Assembly: GCF_032229285.1 (NCBI RefSeq)
Contig: NZ_CP135084.1
Coordinates: forward strand, 682,001-746,000
Reading direction: 5' to 3'
DNA length: 64,000 nt
From: Rheinheimera sp. MMS21-TC3
GTDB taxonomy: Bacteria; Pseudomonadota; Gammaproteobacteria; Enterobacterales; Alteromonadaceae
The notes under the pieces were generated by a model that was not told the DNA's origin, did not search any database, and worked only from the letters and a program-made list of their open reading frames with translations. Below are positions 55,079 through 64,000 of the stretch, in pieces (the stretch's first letter is position 1; every line of letters starts with the position of its first letter). A program made the position numbers and the translations under genes.

Positions 55079-55846
55079 ATGGATGTAAATAAAAAAACTA
55101 TTATAGAACGTTTTCGGGCTAACGTTAAAGGAAGAAAAAACGGAGCTGGGGGGAATGTTAGGCATGACGGTAGAGATGGCTATTGGTTAGAGCAGCAGAT
55201 GGGAATACTTAATAACGGTAACAATGCCCCAGACTTGTTAGGTTACGAAATGAAAAACGTTACAACTTCTGGTAAGACAACTTTCGGCGATTGGTCACCC
55301 GATAAATCTTTGTGGGGACGGCAGAGAGTGGATCCAAGTATTCCAAAGTTAGACAAAGATAGTGAATTTCTTGAATGGTTTGGAACACCAAATCCAGCCA
55401 AGAATAATAGAAAGTCTTGGTCAGGTGCAGTGGTACCTAAAATTGGCGCTTTTAATCAATATGGCCAAAGGTTAGAAATAACAGCTAACGAAGATATTCA
55501 AGCTGTTTATTCTTTTCAACATGATCAAAGGCATGATAAAAATCAGCTAATACCACATTACCTTCAGAAAAGAGTTGTGTTAGGGCAGTGGTCTAAAAAT
55601 GTTATTAAAAATAAGTTAGAGCGTAAATTTAATAATAAAGGTTGGTTTAAATGCTTAAAAGATTGCAATGGGTATTACAATGAAATAGTTTTTGGAGCAC
55701 CAATTAATTATTCAACATGGCTTCCTTTGGTTAGAACTGGTGTAGTTTATTTTGACTGTGGTATGTATCAGACTAACCCGCGACCTTATTCTCAATGGCG
55801 TGCTAATAACATTTATTGGGATTCGTTAATTATAGATAGGTATTAA
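55079..55846 (+). CDS. LlaMI/ScrFI-type type II restriction endonuclease
   Basis: A 255-residue nuclease. Near the N terminus: GAGGNVRHDGRDGYWLEQQ and NNGNNAPDLLGYEMKNVTT, which contain a PD-x8-ExK-like catalytic set, then KTTFGDWSPDKSLWG. This pattern is shared by nucleases of the LlaMI family that cut CCNGG. The C-terminal part is basic and aromatic, perhaps the recognition part. It is transcribed away from the methyltransferase and is the last clearly functional gene of the R-M pair. AT-rich compared with the flanking chromosome. Confidence 0.75.
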   Translation: MDVNKKTIIERFRANVKGRKNGAGGNVRHDGRDGYWLEQQMGILNNGNNAPDLLGYEMKNVTTSGKTTFGDWSPDKSLWGRQRVDPSIPKLDKDSEFLEWFGTPNPAKNNRKSWSGAVVPKIGAFNQYGQRLEITANEDIQAVYSFQHDQRHDKNQLIPHYLQKRVVLGQWSKNVIKNKLERKFNNKGWFKCLKDCNGYYNEIVFGAPINYSTWLPLVRTGVVYFDCGMYQTNPRPYSQWRANNIYWDSLIIDRY

Positions 55847-55960
55847 TAAGTTAAATTGTGGCTAGTGGGCTTATTTCAAAAGTCCACTACTCTCTATTTA
55901 TAGTTAAATAAGCTATCAGATAGCTTATGTTCCCCTTATCTGCATCAAACTGAGTGTCGA

Positions 55961-56251
55961 TCATATAATAATTGGTATAACCAGCCTCTGGCTGGTAATA
56001 TCCAGGTTCTGCTTTGCAGAGCCAAGCACTTTCTTCAGCCAGCCCTTTGTCAGAGTGCTTGAGGCACCAAGTAAATCAGAAATCAGCTTCTTCATATTGG
56101 CATTGCACTTCGTGCCAGCTTCAATCATATCTTCAACAACTGCAACTGTCTTTTCATTGAAGCCGCTTTTATAGGCTTTTATAGAGCTGTCTTCACCAAT
56201 CATCGCGATGATGACTTCGTACAGCCGATCCTTTTCGTTAGTTTTTAGCAT
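55961..56251 (-). CDS. Small hypothetical protein
   Basis: A 96-residue helical protein, no family recognised (NEKDRLYEVIIAMIGEDSSI, VVEDMIEAGTKCNANMKKLI). Its ATG overlaps the end of the upstream frame and is preceded by GGAGGA, so it is likely translated. The last residues (ITSQRLVIPIII) may be out of a shifted or fused tail. AT-rich accessory region. Confidence 0.5.
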   Translation of the reverse strand: MLKTNEKDRLYEVIIAMIGEDSSIKAYKSGFNEKTVAVVEDMIEAGTKCNANMKKLISDLLGASSTLTKGWLKKVLGSAKQNLDITSQRLVIPIII

Positions 56252-56766
56252 TTAATCCTCCTTTAATTAAACCAGTGAATTCCTTTTTGCTCATACCCAT
56301 TGCATGAACAGTTAAAATAAAATCGGTGTTGGTGGGTTTAACCACAAAAGCCAAGCAGTTTGTTTCTTTGCATAAGCTGTATAGTTTCCCGCTATTGACG
56401 TCGTGTATTTCCAATGCTGAGAGGTCATAGCTGTAATTCACCTCCTCGCTACTATTCTCGAATAGCTTTGCAGTTTCGGGGGGGCAAGTTTGTCAGTGGG
56501 GTGCGTTTTAACAAGTAATCAGGATACTGCTGGATATTTAAACTCTGTGGCAGATTCTCTGAATCAACAGACAGCAACCTACCTGATATCAGTTGATTAT
56601 TAGCAGTTTTTACGGATAACTCGTCGCTTGAGAACATCGTTGCTCCATCCATCAGCGACTGCCGTAGAGTGAGTTTAAAATCCGCGCCAAATGATAAAGT
56701 GGTATCAGCATTTGCTGAGCAAGCGCTCAATAGCACCGCCAGTATCCCTGTGATATATGTTTTCAT
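56238..56766 (-). pseudogene. Secreted protein gene split by a frameshift at a C7 tract
   Basis: Two frames read in tandem. The first (start 56766) has a signal peptide with ILAVLLSACSANAD and about 80 mature residues, ending KRTPLTNLPPRNCKAIRE stop at 56452. In the +1 frame the sequence continues as AKLFENSSEEVNYSYDLSAL, then GKLYSLCKETNCLAFVVKPT to the stop at 56238. Deleting one C from the run of seven C (56478-56484) joins them without gap: NLPPETAKLFENSSEEVNYS. So either one base was gained or lost in the tract, or the tract slips. Alternatively two genes with a GTG start at 56441 within AGGAGG. Function unknown. Confidence 0.65.
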
Positions 56767-56857
56767 AATGCATCCTTATCTGAATGCCTTATGATGCATT
56801 ACAGTAAATTAAATGTAAACTTAATTCTGGCTTTTTTGGCTTGTTAGAAAACGAATG

Positions 56858-57016
56858 TCATTTTCGCCAGATTAGCCAGGATGAAACGCCTATAAACACA
56901 ACAAAGGCAATACCAAACCAGGTGAAGTGCTGATGAAAGTCTTTATCAACAGTCACTGTGTTTTGTTTTGCTTCGTTAGACGGGTTAGAGGGGCGGTAGT
57001 ATACACAGGCATTGTT
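56858..57016 (-). pseudogene. C-terminal gene scrap with membrane tail
   Basis: A 52-codon frame open from an upstream stop, ending VDKDFHQHFTWFGIAFVVF, then IGVSSWLIWRK. It has no start codon, and looks like the 3-prime end of a protein with a C-terminal membrane segment. The rest is missing; the next features are tandem repeats and an IS element. Between 56767 and 57173 nothing else coding is evident. Confidence 0.4.
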
Positions 57017-57034
57017 TCATAGTGGGGCTGCTGT

Positions 57035-57072
57035 TGAATATCAATTGGGGTCATGAATATCAATTGGGGTCA
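57035..57072. repeat. Tandem 19-bp repeat
   Basis: TGAATATCAATTGGGGTCA occurs twice head to tail, followed by GGTCCTGAGG. The AATTGGGGTCAGGTC type of sequence resembles material around REP-associated Y1 transposases in related bacteria (recalled, not searched). Confidence 0.6.
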
Positions 57073-57224
57073 GGTCCTGAGGGATCCCCACGAATTTAGC
57101 TCCAACACAATCCATACTCTGCGGTTTTCTGCCTGAAGTAAAGAACGCCGGATAGCCAATGTTTCAAGGTTATTGTCAACAACAATCCAATAGTGATCCA
57201 CCCCAACAATTTAAAAGTGATCCA

Positions 57225-59074
<1,850 letters not shown>

Positions 59075-59114
59075 TCAATTGTTATAGTGGATCAGTTTTG
59101 CATTGTTGGTAACA

Positions 59115-59200
59115 ATTCGCCAAAAGATTCCTTTTACAACCGATGGAGTACGCCTGAGGGCAAGTTGCTTTGCTTTATCTTTAATGTCAATAAAACTCAT
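59115..59200 (-). pseudogene. 5-prime end of a gene cut by the IS element
   Basis: ATG at 59200 opens MSFIDIKDKAKQLALRRTPS, VVKGIFWR and then runs straight into the IS21 right end. On the far side of the IS, a 34-codon frame (57171-57070, minus) reads NLETLAIRRSLLQAENRRV and a stop; it may be the other part or a separate scrap. No family was recognised. Confidence 0.4.
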
Positions 59201-59371
59201 AATGAGCCTAACTAATATAAAAATCTTTTATGATTAGTAGCGTAAGAAGCTACACAAGCAGTGTTAAAGCTTTTCTTGGAAGAAAGATAAATATTTCGTT
59301 AGGATATCTGTAGCGTAGAGGTAGAATCGGGCTATCTTCAGAAAGTAGTTAAAGCGAAAAGCCTTTAAAAA

Positions 59372-59448
59372 TGGTGGCCCCAGCTGGACTCGAACCAGCG
59401 ACCGATCGATTATGAGTCGAGCGCTCTAACCAACTGAGCTATGGGGCC
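59372..59448 (-). tRNA. ileX: tRNA-Ile2 with CAU anticodon (ileX type)
   Basis: 77 bases. GGCCCCA acceptor 5-prime strand, CTCATAA anticodon loop (CAT), TTCGAGT T loop and encoded CCA end. The acceptor stem and position beside rpoD equal E. coli ileX, whose C34 is modified to lysidine by TilS to read AUA. An elongator tRNA-Met would have GGCTACG. The 3-prime end points to the accessory region. Confidence 0.85.
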
Positions 59449-59577
59449 ATGTGAAACTTTTGTAGCAGCTTTTTAGAAAGCGAGGGCAGTATAAAAACTT
59501 TTAACTGCTTTGTCATCTGCCTTGTGTGTTTAAAGTGGTTTGACTGCTTACTTTTTAAGCTTTTACGCTAAATAAAT

Positions 59578-59604
59578 AATAAAGGCGCCTGTGGCGCCTT
59601 TATT
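59578..59604 (-). terminator. Rho-independent terminator of rpoD
   Basis: AATAAAGGCGCC / GGCGCCTTTATT, perfect 12-base stem with a three-base loop, ten bases past the rpoD stop, T-rich on both strands. Confidence 0.9.
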
Positions 59605-59614
59605 TTAGCGGGTT

Positions 59615-61465
59615 TTATTCGTCTAAGAAGCTTTTTAAAACTTCTGAGCGTGAAGGGTGGCGGAGCTTACGCAGCGCTTTTGCTTCAATTTGACGAATAC
59701 GTTCTCGGGTTACGTCGAATTGCTTACCTACTTCTTCTAAGGTGTGGTCGGTATTCATATCAATACCAAAACGCATACGTAGTACTTTAGCTTCACGCGG
59801 GGTTAAGCCGGCCAGTACTTCATTAGTGGCATTTTTTAAGCTTTCGATAGTTGCAGAGTCTAATGGTGACTCGCCACCTGAGTCTTCAATAAAGTCACCT
59901 AAGTGGGAATCATCGTCATCACCAATAGGGGTTTCCATTGAAATAGGCTCTTTAGCGATTTTTAACACTTTTAGGATCTTATCTTCTGGCATTAACATGC
60001 GTTCTGATAACTCTTCTGGTGTGGCTTCGCGTCCCATTTCTTGCAGCATTTGCCGTGAGATTCGGTTTAGCTTGTTAATAGTTTCAATCATATGCACTGG
60101 AATACGGATAGTGCGCGCTTGGTCTGCGATTGAGCGCGTAATAGCTTGGCGTATCCACCAGGTAGCATAAGTTGAGAACTTATAACCACGACGGTATTCA
60201 AATTTATCTACGGCCTTCATTAAGCCGATATTACCTTCTTGGATTAAATCTAAGAATTGTAAACCACGGTTAGTGTATTTTTTAGCGATAGAAATAACTA
60301 AACGTAAGTTGGCTTCAACCATTTCTTTTTTAGCACGGCGTGCTTTAGCTTCACCGATAGACATACGACGGTTGATATCTTTAATGCTAGCAATGCTTAA
60401 ACCGGTTTCTTCTTCAACTTTTTTAAGTTTTTCGATACAACGAAACAGTTCTTCCTGCATTTCTTGCAATTTAGCTGAGTAAGGTTTACCCGCTGCAAGT
60501 TCAGCATCTAACCAAGCGGTTGATGATTCAGTGCCGGTAAAAGCTTTAACAAAGGCTTTTTTCGGCATTTTTGCATACTCAACACAATGCTTTAAGATTA
60601 ACCGCTCTTGTACTCGAACATGGCCCATCATTTCGCGCATGCTTTTAACAAGACGATCAAACTGTTTAGGTACTAAACGGAAACAGCGGAATATTTCGCT
60701 TAAGGCTTCAATTTCAGTTTTAGTTGTTGGATGTTCACGGCCATTTTTTTCAATAGAATTTCTGGTTATCTCATATTGAGCGCGTAATTCCGTGAATTTT
60801 TCCCGAGCTAGCTCAGGATCTGGACCGGTATCAACTTCTTCCTCTTCTTCTTCCTCTTCGTCGTCGTCTTCGTCGTCGTCTTTATCTTTGTCGTCACGCT
60901 TGTTTTGTGGTACTTCTGAACCAATATTGGTGCCAATAACAGGCGCGTCTTCAATTTCATTAGGGTCAATAAAGCCGCTAACAATGTCACTTAAACGAAT
61001 TTCTTCAGCTTCATACTTATCCCACTGCTCTAGTAAATAGGTAATCGCTTCTGGGTATTCTGCAACCGAAGACTGTACGGTATTAATACCTTCTTCAATA
61101 CGTTTTGCGATAACGATTTCGCCTTCGCGGGTTAACAGTTCAACTGTGCCCATTTCACGCATGTACATTCGTACTGGGTCCGTTGTCCGACCCAATTCTT
61201 TATCAACGCTAACTAATGCTTGTGCGGCTTCTTCAACTGCATCTTCATCAGTATTAGCATCTGCCATGATTAAATCATCGGCATCAGGGGCGCTTTCAAA
61301 TACTTGAATGCCCATATCGTTGATCATGCGGATGATATCTTCAATCTGATCCGAATCGATAATATCTTGTGGAAGGTGATCGTTAACTTCAGCAAAAGTT
61401 AGATAACCTTGCTCTTTACCTTTCACGATCAGGAGTTTTAACTGCGACTGAGGATTTTGATCCAT
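59615..61465 (-). CDS. rpoD: RNA polymerase sigma-70 factor RpoD
   Basis: A 616-residue primary sigma factor. Region 1.1 at the N terminus, then a non-conserved region with an acidic run (about 195-215), region 1.2 ([21 protein letters not shown]), region 2 ([35 protein letters not shown]), region 3 and region 4 ([19 protein letters not shown]). Normal length and order. It ends the rpsU-dnaG-rpoD operon. Confidence 0.98.
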   Translation of the reverse strand: MDQNPQSQLKLLIVKGKEQGYLTFAEVNDHLPQDIIDSDQIEDIIRMINDMGIQVFESAPDADDLIMADANTDEDAVEEAAQALVSVDKELGRTTDPVRMYMREMGTVELLTREGEIVIAKRIEEGINTVQSSVAEYPEAITYLLEQWDKYEAEEIRLSDIVSGFIDPNEIEDAPVIGTNIGSEVPQNKRDDKDKDDDEDDDEEEEEEEEVDTGPDPELAREKFTELRAQYEITRNSIEKNGREHPTTKTEIEALSEIFRCFRLVPKQFDRLVKSMREMMGHVRVQERLILKHCVEYAKMPKKAFVKAFTGTESSTAWLDAELAAGKPYSAKLQEMQEELFRCIEKLKKVEEETGLSIASIKDINRRMSIGEAKARRAKKEMVEANLRLVISIAKKYTNRGLQFLDLIQEGNIGLMKAVDKFEYRRGYKFSTYATWWIRQAITRSIADQARTIRIPVHMIETINKLNRISRQMLQEMGREATPEELSERMLMPEDKILKVLKIAKEPISMETPIGDDDDSHLGDFIEDSGGESPLDSATIESLKNATNEVLAGLTPREAKVLRMRFGIDMNTDHTLEEVGKQFDVTRERIRQIEAKALRKLRHPSRSEVLKSFLDE

Positions 61466-61549
61466 AGAGACGTATCTTCCACCAATTTGATTAATGTAAA
61501 ATTGCGAACTAGTGATTATAACAAACTGCGGCTTTTCTAGCCAGCAGCA

Positions 61550-63304
61550 TTAATTCGCAAGCTTTGGTTTTTTGCTTTTCAGCGCTTGTAATAATAATTT
61601 ATATTCATGCCACTCTACTTTTGATAGCTGTTCTAGCTTATCTTTACGCTCAAGGGCTTCAAGCCTTTGTTGTAGATATTGGTCTTCTATTGAATGGAAC
61701 GTGTCGACAAATTCTTGCGACAATTGCTCCGGTTCAATTTGGTGTTGCCATGATGCAAGTTTTAGCAAAATATTATGCTCAGGTAAATCTCGCCAGCATT
61801 CTAGTAATTGTGCCGTGGTTTGTGACGGCTGCTGTTGTAACCTTTGTTGTAAAGCAAGTAAGAGGCCTATACCTGGTATATTGCTGTGTGCAAGCTCAGG
61901 TGCGTTAGGCATTATATTTACTAAGTTGGGGTACTGTAGCAATAAACCAATAGCTCTGCGCATTGGCGTGATTTTAATTTTAGCAGGTTTTAATTTATTC
62001 GCTGATTTAAAGCTGGTTTTTTTTTGCTGCTGTCTGGTTTGGCCTAGTAAATTTGCTAGCTTATCTAATAAAGTATCTCGGTAAAAATCACTGGGTATTT
62101 GTTTAATTAATTCCGTAGCTTGTACTGATAAAGCTGATTTCCCCGCGTCGGTTGCCGGGTTATGCTCTTGCATTAAACGCTGGAAAAAATATTGGGTTAA
62201 TGGCACTGCATCTTGGATGCGTTGTAAAAAGGCTATTTTGCCTTCTTTTTGTACTAATGAGTCTGGGTCTTCACCTTCTGGTAAAAACACAAAGTTTAAC
62301 TCTACGCCATCTTTTAACTTTGGCAGTGCGCTTTGCAGTGCTCGCCAAGCGGCATCTAACCCCGCGCGGTCGCCGTCATAACAACAAACTACTCGTGGTG
62401 TATAGCGAAATAGGGTGTGCATATGTTCGCTAGTTGTGGCTGTGCCTAAACAAGCAACAGCGAAGCGAATATCTTGCTCGGCTAAAGCGACAACATCCAT
62501 ATAGCCTTCAACCACTAATACTTGCTCTAAATGGCCAGGTTGCTGACGTGCTTCATATAAGCCATATAATTCACGGCCTTTATGAAACAAGCGACTTTCA
62601 GGTGAATTTAAATATTTAGGTGTGCCATCACCTAAAATTCGGCCACCAAAAGCAATAACACGACCACGACGATCACGAATAGGAAACATTAACCGCTGGC
62701 GGAAAAAGTCATATTCACGACCATTGTCGCTGCGATTAATTAACCGCAGTTCAATTAATTGTTCACGCAACGCTTTATTATTGCTAGGGCTTAGCCGTTT
62801 TAATAAGTTGTCCCAGCCATCTGGTGCATAGCCTATGGCAAAGTCGCTAATAGTTTGTTGGCTAAGACCACGCTTCGCTAAATAATCTTTCACGCTCGCA
62901 CTGTTAGGGTGCTGTTGTAACTGTTGTTGATAAAAGTCTGTAGCTTGTTGCATTAGGCTGTAATCATCAGCTTGAGCAGTAGGGCGTTGCGGGTGCAAAC
63001 TTTGCTCACGTGGCACTTCAAGATGATGAATTTGTGCAAGCTCTTCAATGCTTTCAACAAACTCTAGTTGTTCAAATTCCATTAAAAAAGTAATGGCATT
63101 GCCGTTAGCACCACAGCCAAAGCAATGATAAAATTGTTTATCAGGGCTTACCGTAAAAGAGGGGGATTTTTCATTATGAAAAGGACAACAGGCAGCATAA
63201 TTTCTACCGGTTTTTTTTAACGGTACACGGCTATCTATAAGTTCGACTATATCGGTGCGGGCTAGTAAGTCATCGATAAATTGTCTGGGAATTTGTCCGG
63301 CCAC
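61550..63304 (-). CDS. dnaG: DNA primase DnaG
   Basis: A 584-residue primase. Zinc-binding domain (AACCPFHNEKSPSF, YHCFGCGANG) at 38-66, RNA polymerase fold with Toprim motif VVEGYMDVVAL near residue 265, and C-terminal helicase-binding domain. Makes replication primers and binds DnaB. Lies between rpsU and rpoD. Confidence 0.97.
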   Translation of the reverse strand: MAGQIPRQFIDDLLARTDIVELIDSRVPLKKTGRNYAACCPFHNEKSPSFTVSPDKQFYHCFGCGANGNAITFLMEFEQLEFVESIEELAQIHHLEVPREQSLHPQRPTAQADDYSLMQQATDFYQQQLQQHPNSASVKDYLAKRGLSQQTISDFAIGYAPDGWDNLLKRLSPSNNKALREQLIELRLINRSDNGREYDFFRQRLMFPIRDRRGRVIAFGGRILGDGTPKYLNSPESRLFHKGRELYGLYEARQQPGHLEQVLVVEGYMDVVALAEQDIRFAVACLGTATTSEHMHTLFRYTPRVVCCYDGDRAGLDAAWRALQSALPKLKDGVELNFVFLPEGEDPDSLVQKEGKIAFLQRIQDAVPLTQYFFQRLMQEHNPATDAGKSALSVQATELIKQIPSDFYRDTLLDKLANLLGQTRQQQKKTSFKSANKLKPAKIKITPMRRAIGLLLQYPNLVNIMPNAPELAHSNIPGIGLLLALQQRLQQQPSQTTAQLLECWRDLPEHNILLKLASWQHQIEPEQLSQEFVDTFHSIEDQYLQQRLEALERKDKLEQLSKVEWHEYKLLLQALKSKKPKLAN

Positions 63305-63337
63305 CTTTTTCCTTCACAGTTATTCAGAAAAAGACAA

Positions 63338-63358
63338 ACCGTGCCTTGCGAGCACGGT
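63338..63358 (-). terminator. Partial terminator between rpsU and dnaG
   Basis: ACCGTGC / GCACGGT with a seven-base loop, and TCTTTTTC downstream on the minus strand. A weak terminator between rpsU and dnaG is known in the E. coli operon (T1) and would lower dnaG expression relative to rpsU. Confidence 0.75.
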
Positions 63359-63482
63359 ATGCAGATGTCGGCTTGTGCAATACTAACTTTTTCTTGCTAA
63401 TGTATTAATAATAACTATTTAGCAGTATTAAGCTTATATAAGCTTAAATTTAGTAGGTACGCGCAGCTTTACTAGTGAAATC

Positions 63483-63698
63483 TTAGTAAAGCTTGATACG
63501 ACGTGAGTTTTCGCGTGACAGTTTTTTAGCATGACGCTTAACTGCTGCTGCTTTCTTACGTTTACGGATCCAAGTAGGCTTCTCGTAGAATTCTTTTGCA
63601 CGTACGTCTGCTAATACGCCAGCTTTTTCACATGAGCGTTTAAAGCGACGTAAGGCTACGTCAAAGGGTTCGTTCTCTTTTACTTTAACTACAGGCAT
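63483..63698 (-). CDS. rpsU: 30S ribosomal protein S21
   Basis: A 71-residue S21: [20 protein letters not shown], followed by [20 protein letters not shown] and a basic C terminus ending RRIKLY. ATG 63698 gives the standard length; the upstream ATG at 63710 would add four residues. It leads the macromolecular synthesis operon. Confidence 0.97.
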   Translation of the reverse strand: MPVVKVKENEPFDVALRRFKRSCEKAGVLADVRAKEFYEKPTWIRKRKKAAAVKRHAKKLSRENSRRIKLY

Positions 63699-63761
63699 TA
63701 AATTTCTCACCTCAGGCCAAATTGGTTATCATTGAACCAATAGTATTAAAAATGGTGCAGC

Positions 63762-63791
63762 ATTTTACGCAAAAAGGTAGGCCGATGTAAA
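63762..63791 (-). promoter_or_regulatory. Sigma-70 promoter of rpsU-dnaG-rpoD
   Basis: On the minus strand TTTACA (63786-63791) and TAAAAT (63762-63767) are 18 bases apart, about 64 bases before the rpsU ATG. Confidence 0.65.
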
Positions 63792-63878
63792 GCCATTCCG
63801 CGATCTAAATCTCATCTCTAGCTCTAGAGCCAGAGAAACGCTACAATATGCGGCTATTCTAACAAAATTGAGACGTAG

Positions 63879-64000
63879 ATGCGAGTTTTAGGTATTGAGA
63901 CTTCTTGTGATGAAACCGGTATTGCTATTTATGATGGTGAAAAAGGTTTACTCAGTCATGTGTTGTATAGCCAAATTCCTATTCATGCTGATTATGGCGG
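63879..64000 (+). CDS. tsaD: tRNA N6-threonylcarbamoyladenosine synthase TsaD, N-terminal part
   Basis: The first 40 codons of TsaD, which with TsaB/TsaE makes t6A37 in ANN-decoding tRNAs. [20 protein letters not shown] and [15 protein letters not shown] are diagnostic. The gene runs off the right edge; divergent from rpsU as in most gammaproteobacteria. Confidence 0.95.
   Translation, partial: MRVLGIETSCDETGIAIYDGEKGLLSHVLYSQIPIHADYG

Noticed and set aside
59372..59448. Calling the CAT-anticodon tRNA an elongator or initiator tRNA-Met
   Set aside because: GGCCCCA acceptor stem and place next to rpoD equal ileX, not metT or metZ.
60792..61040. Ser-rich plus-strand open frame over the rpoD acidic region
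   Set aside because: It is the antisense shadow of the GAA/GAC-rich acidic run in sigma-70; no SD or homology.

Overview
The window is a chromosomal segment of a Gram-negative gammaproteobacterium, most likely from the Alteromonadales / Rheinheimera-Alishewanella neighbourhood. This placement rests on the house-keeping blocks gmk-rpoZ-spoT-ridA-recG and rpsU-dnaG-rpoD with an ileX-type tRNA, and on a nagX homologue, a propeller-GGDEF sensor and GlyGly-CTERM proteins. It is an inference from gene content; no database search was run.

Layout. 1-1712: end of a GH3 hexosaminidase and nagX (amino-sugar use). 1769-5800 (minus): a decayed glutamate-receptor-like channel gene, then a class 3 lipase flanked by three related DUF6795-type proteins, a possible effector/immunity locus. 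5968-13604: an island for D-glutamate and 5-oxoproline metabolism, with a D-amino acid aminotransferase, the two separate halves of D-glutamate cyclase (DUF4392 and DUF1445), PxpC, PxpB and PxpA, plus an IPNS-like oxygenase and a trans-sulfuration-type PLP enzyme. 13631-19874 (minus): recG, ridA, spoT, rpoZ, gmk and a hotdog protein. 20040-30744: a GGDEF sensor, a chemoreceptor, a beta-lactamase-like lipoprotein, a DUF1569 protein, an M17 aminopeptidase and gamma-glutamyltransferase.

30900-34206 holds a tightly coupled four-gene cluster: a His-rich membrane protein, a KASIII-like thiolase, a haem-oxygenase-fold iron oxidase, and an uncharacterised protein. It is the best candidate for an undescribed biosynthetic system. 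34328-36014 is a heavily broken subtilase. Then come an S46 dipeptidyl-peptidase of probable DPP11 type, a solitary secF, a beta-CASP nuclease, a glycosyltransferase, tag, a NatAB-type exporter, an XRE/membrane-protein pair, a chemoreceptor with a strong Pho box, tcyP, an orphan Tai4-like immunity protein, and LysR/DoxX/GST with a perfect operator palindrome.

53614-59200 is an accessory stretch: a type II restriction-modification pair (C5 methyltransferase with an N-terminal HTH, LlaMI/ScrFI-like nuclease), small unknown genes with a poly-C frameshift, gene scraps, and an IS21-family element. It abuts tRNA-Ile2(CAU). 59372-64000 is the macromolecular synthesis operon (rpsU-dnaG-rpoD, minus) with divergent tsaD.

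Themes: peptide and amino acid scavenging (DPP11, M17, GGT, TcyP, 5-oxoproline) with a marked number of fresh pseudogenes (channel gene, one DUF6795 copy, subtilase, poly-C gene).
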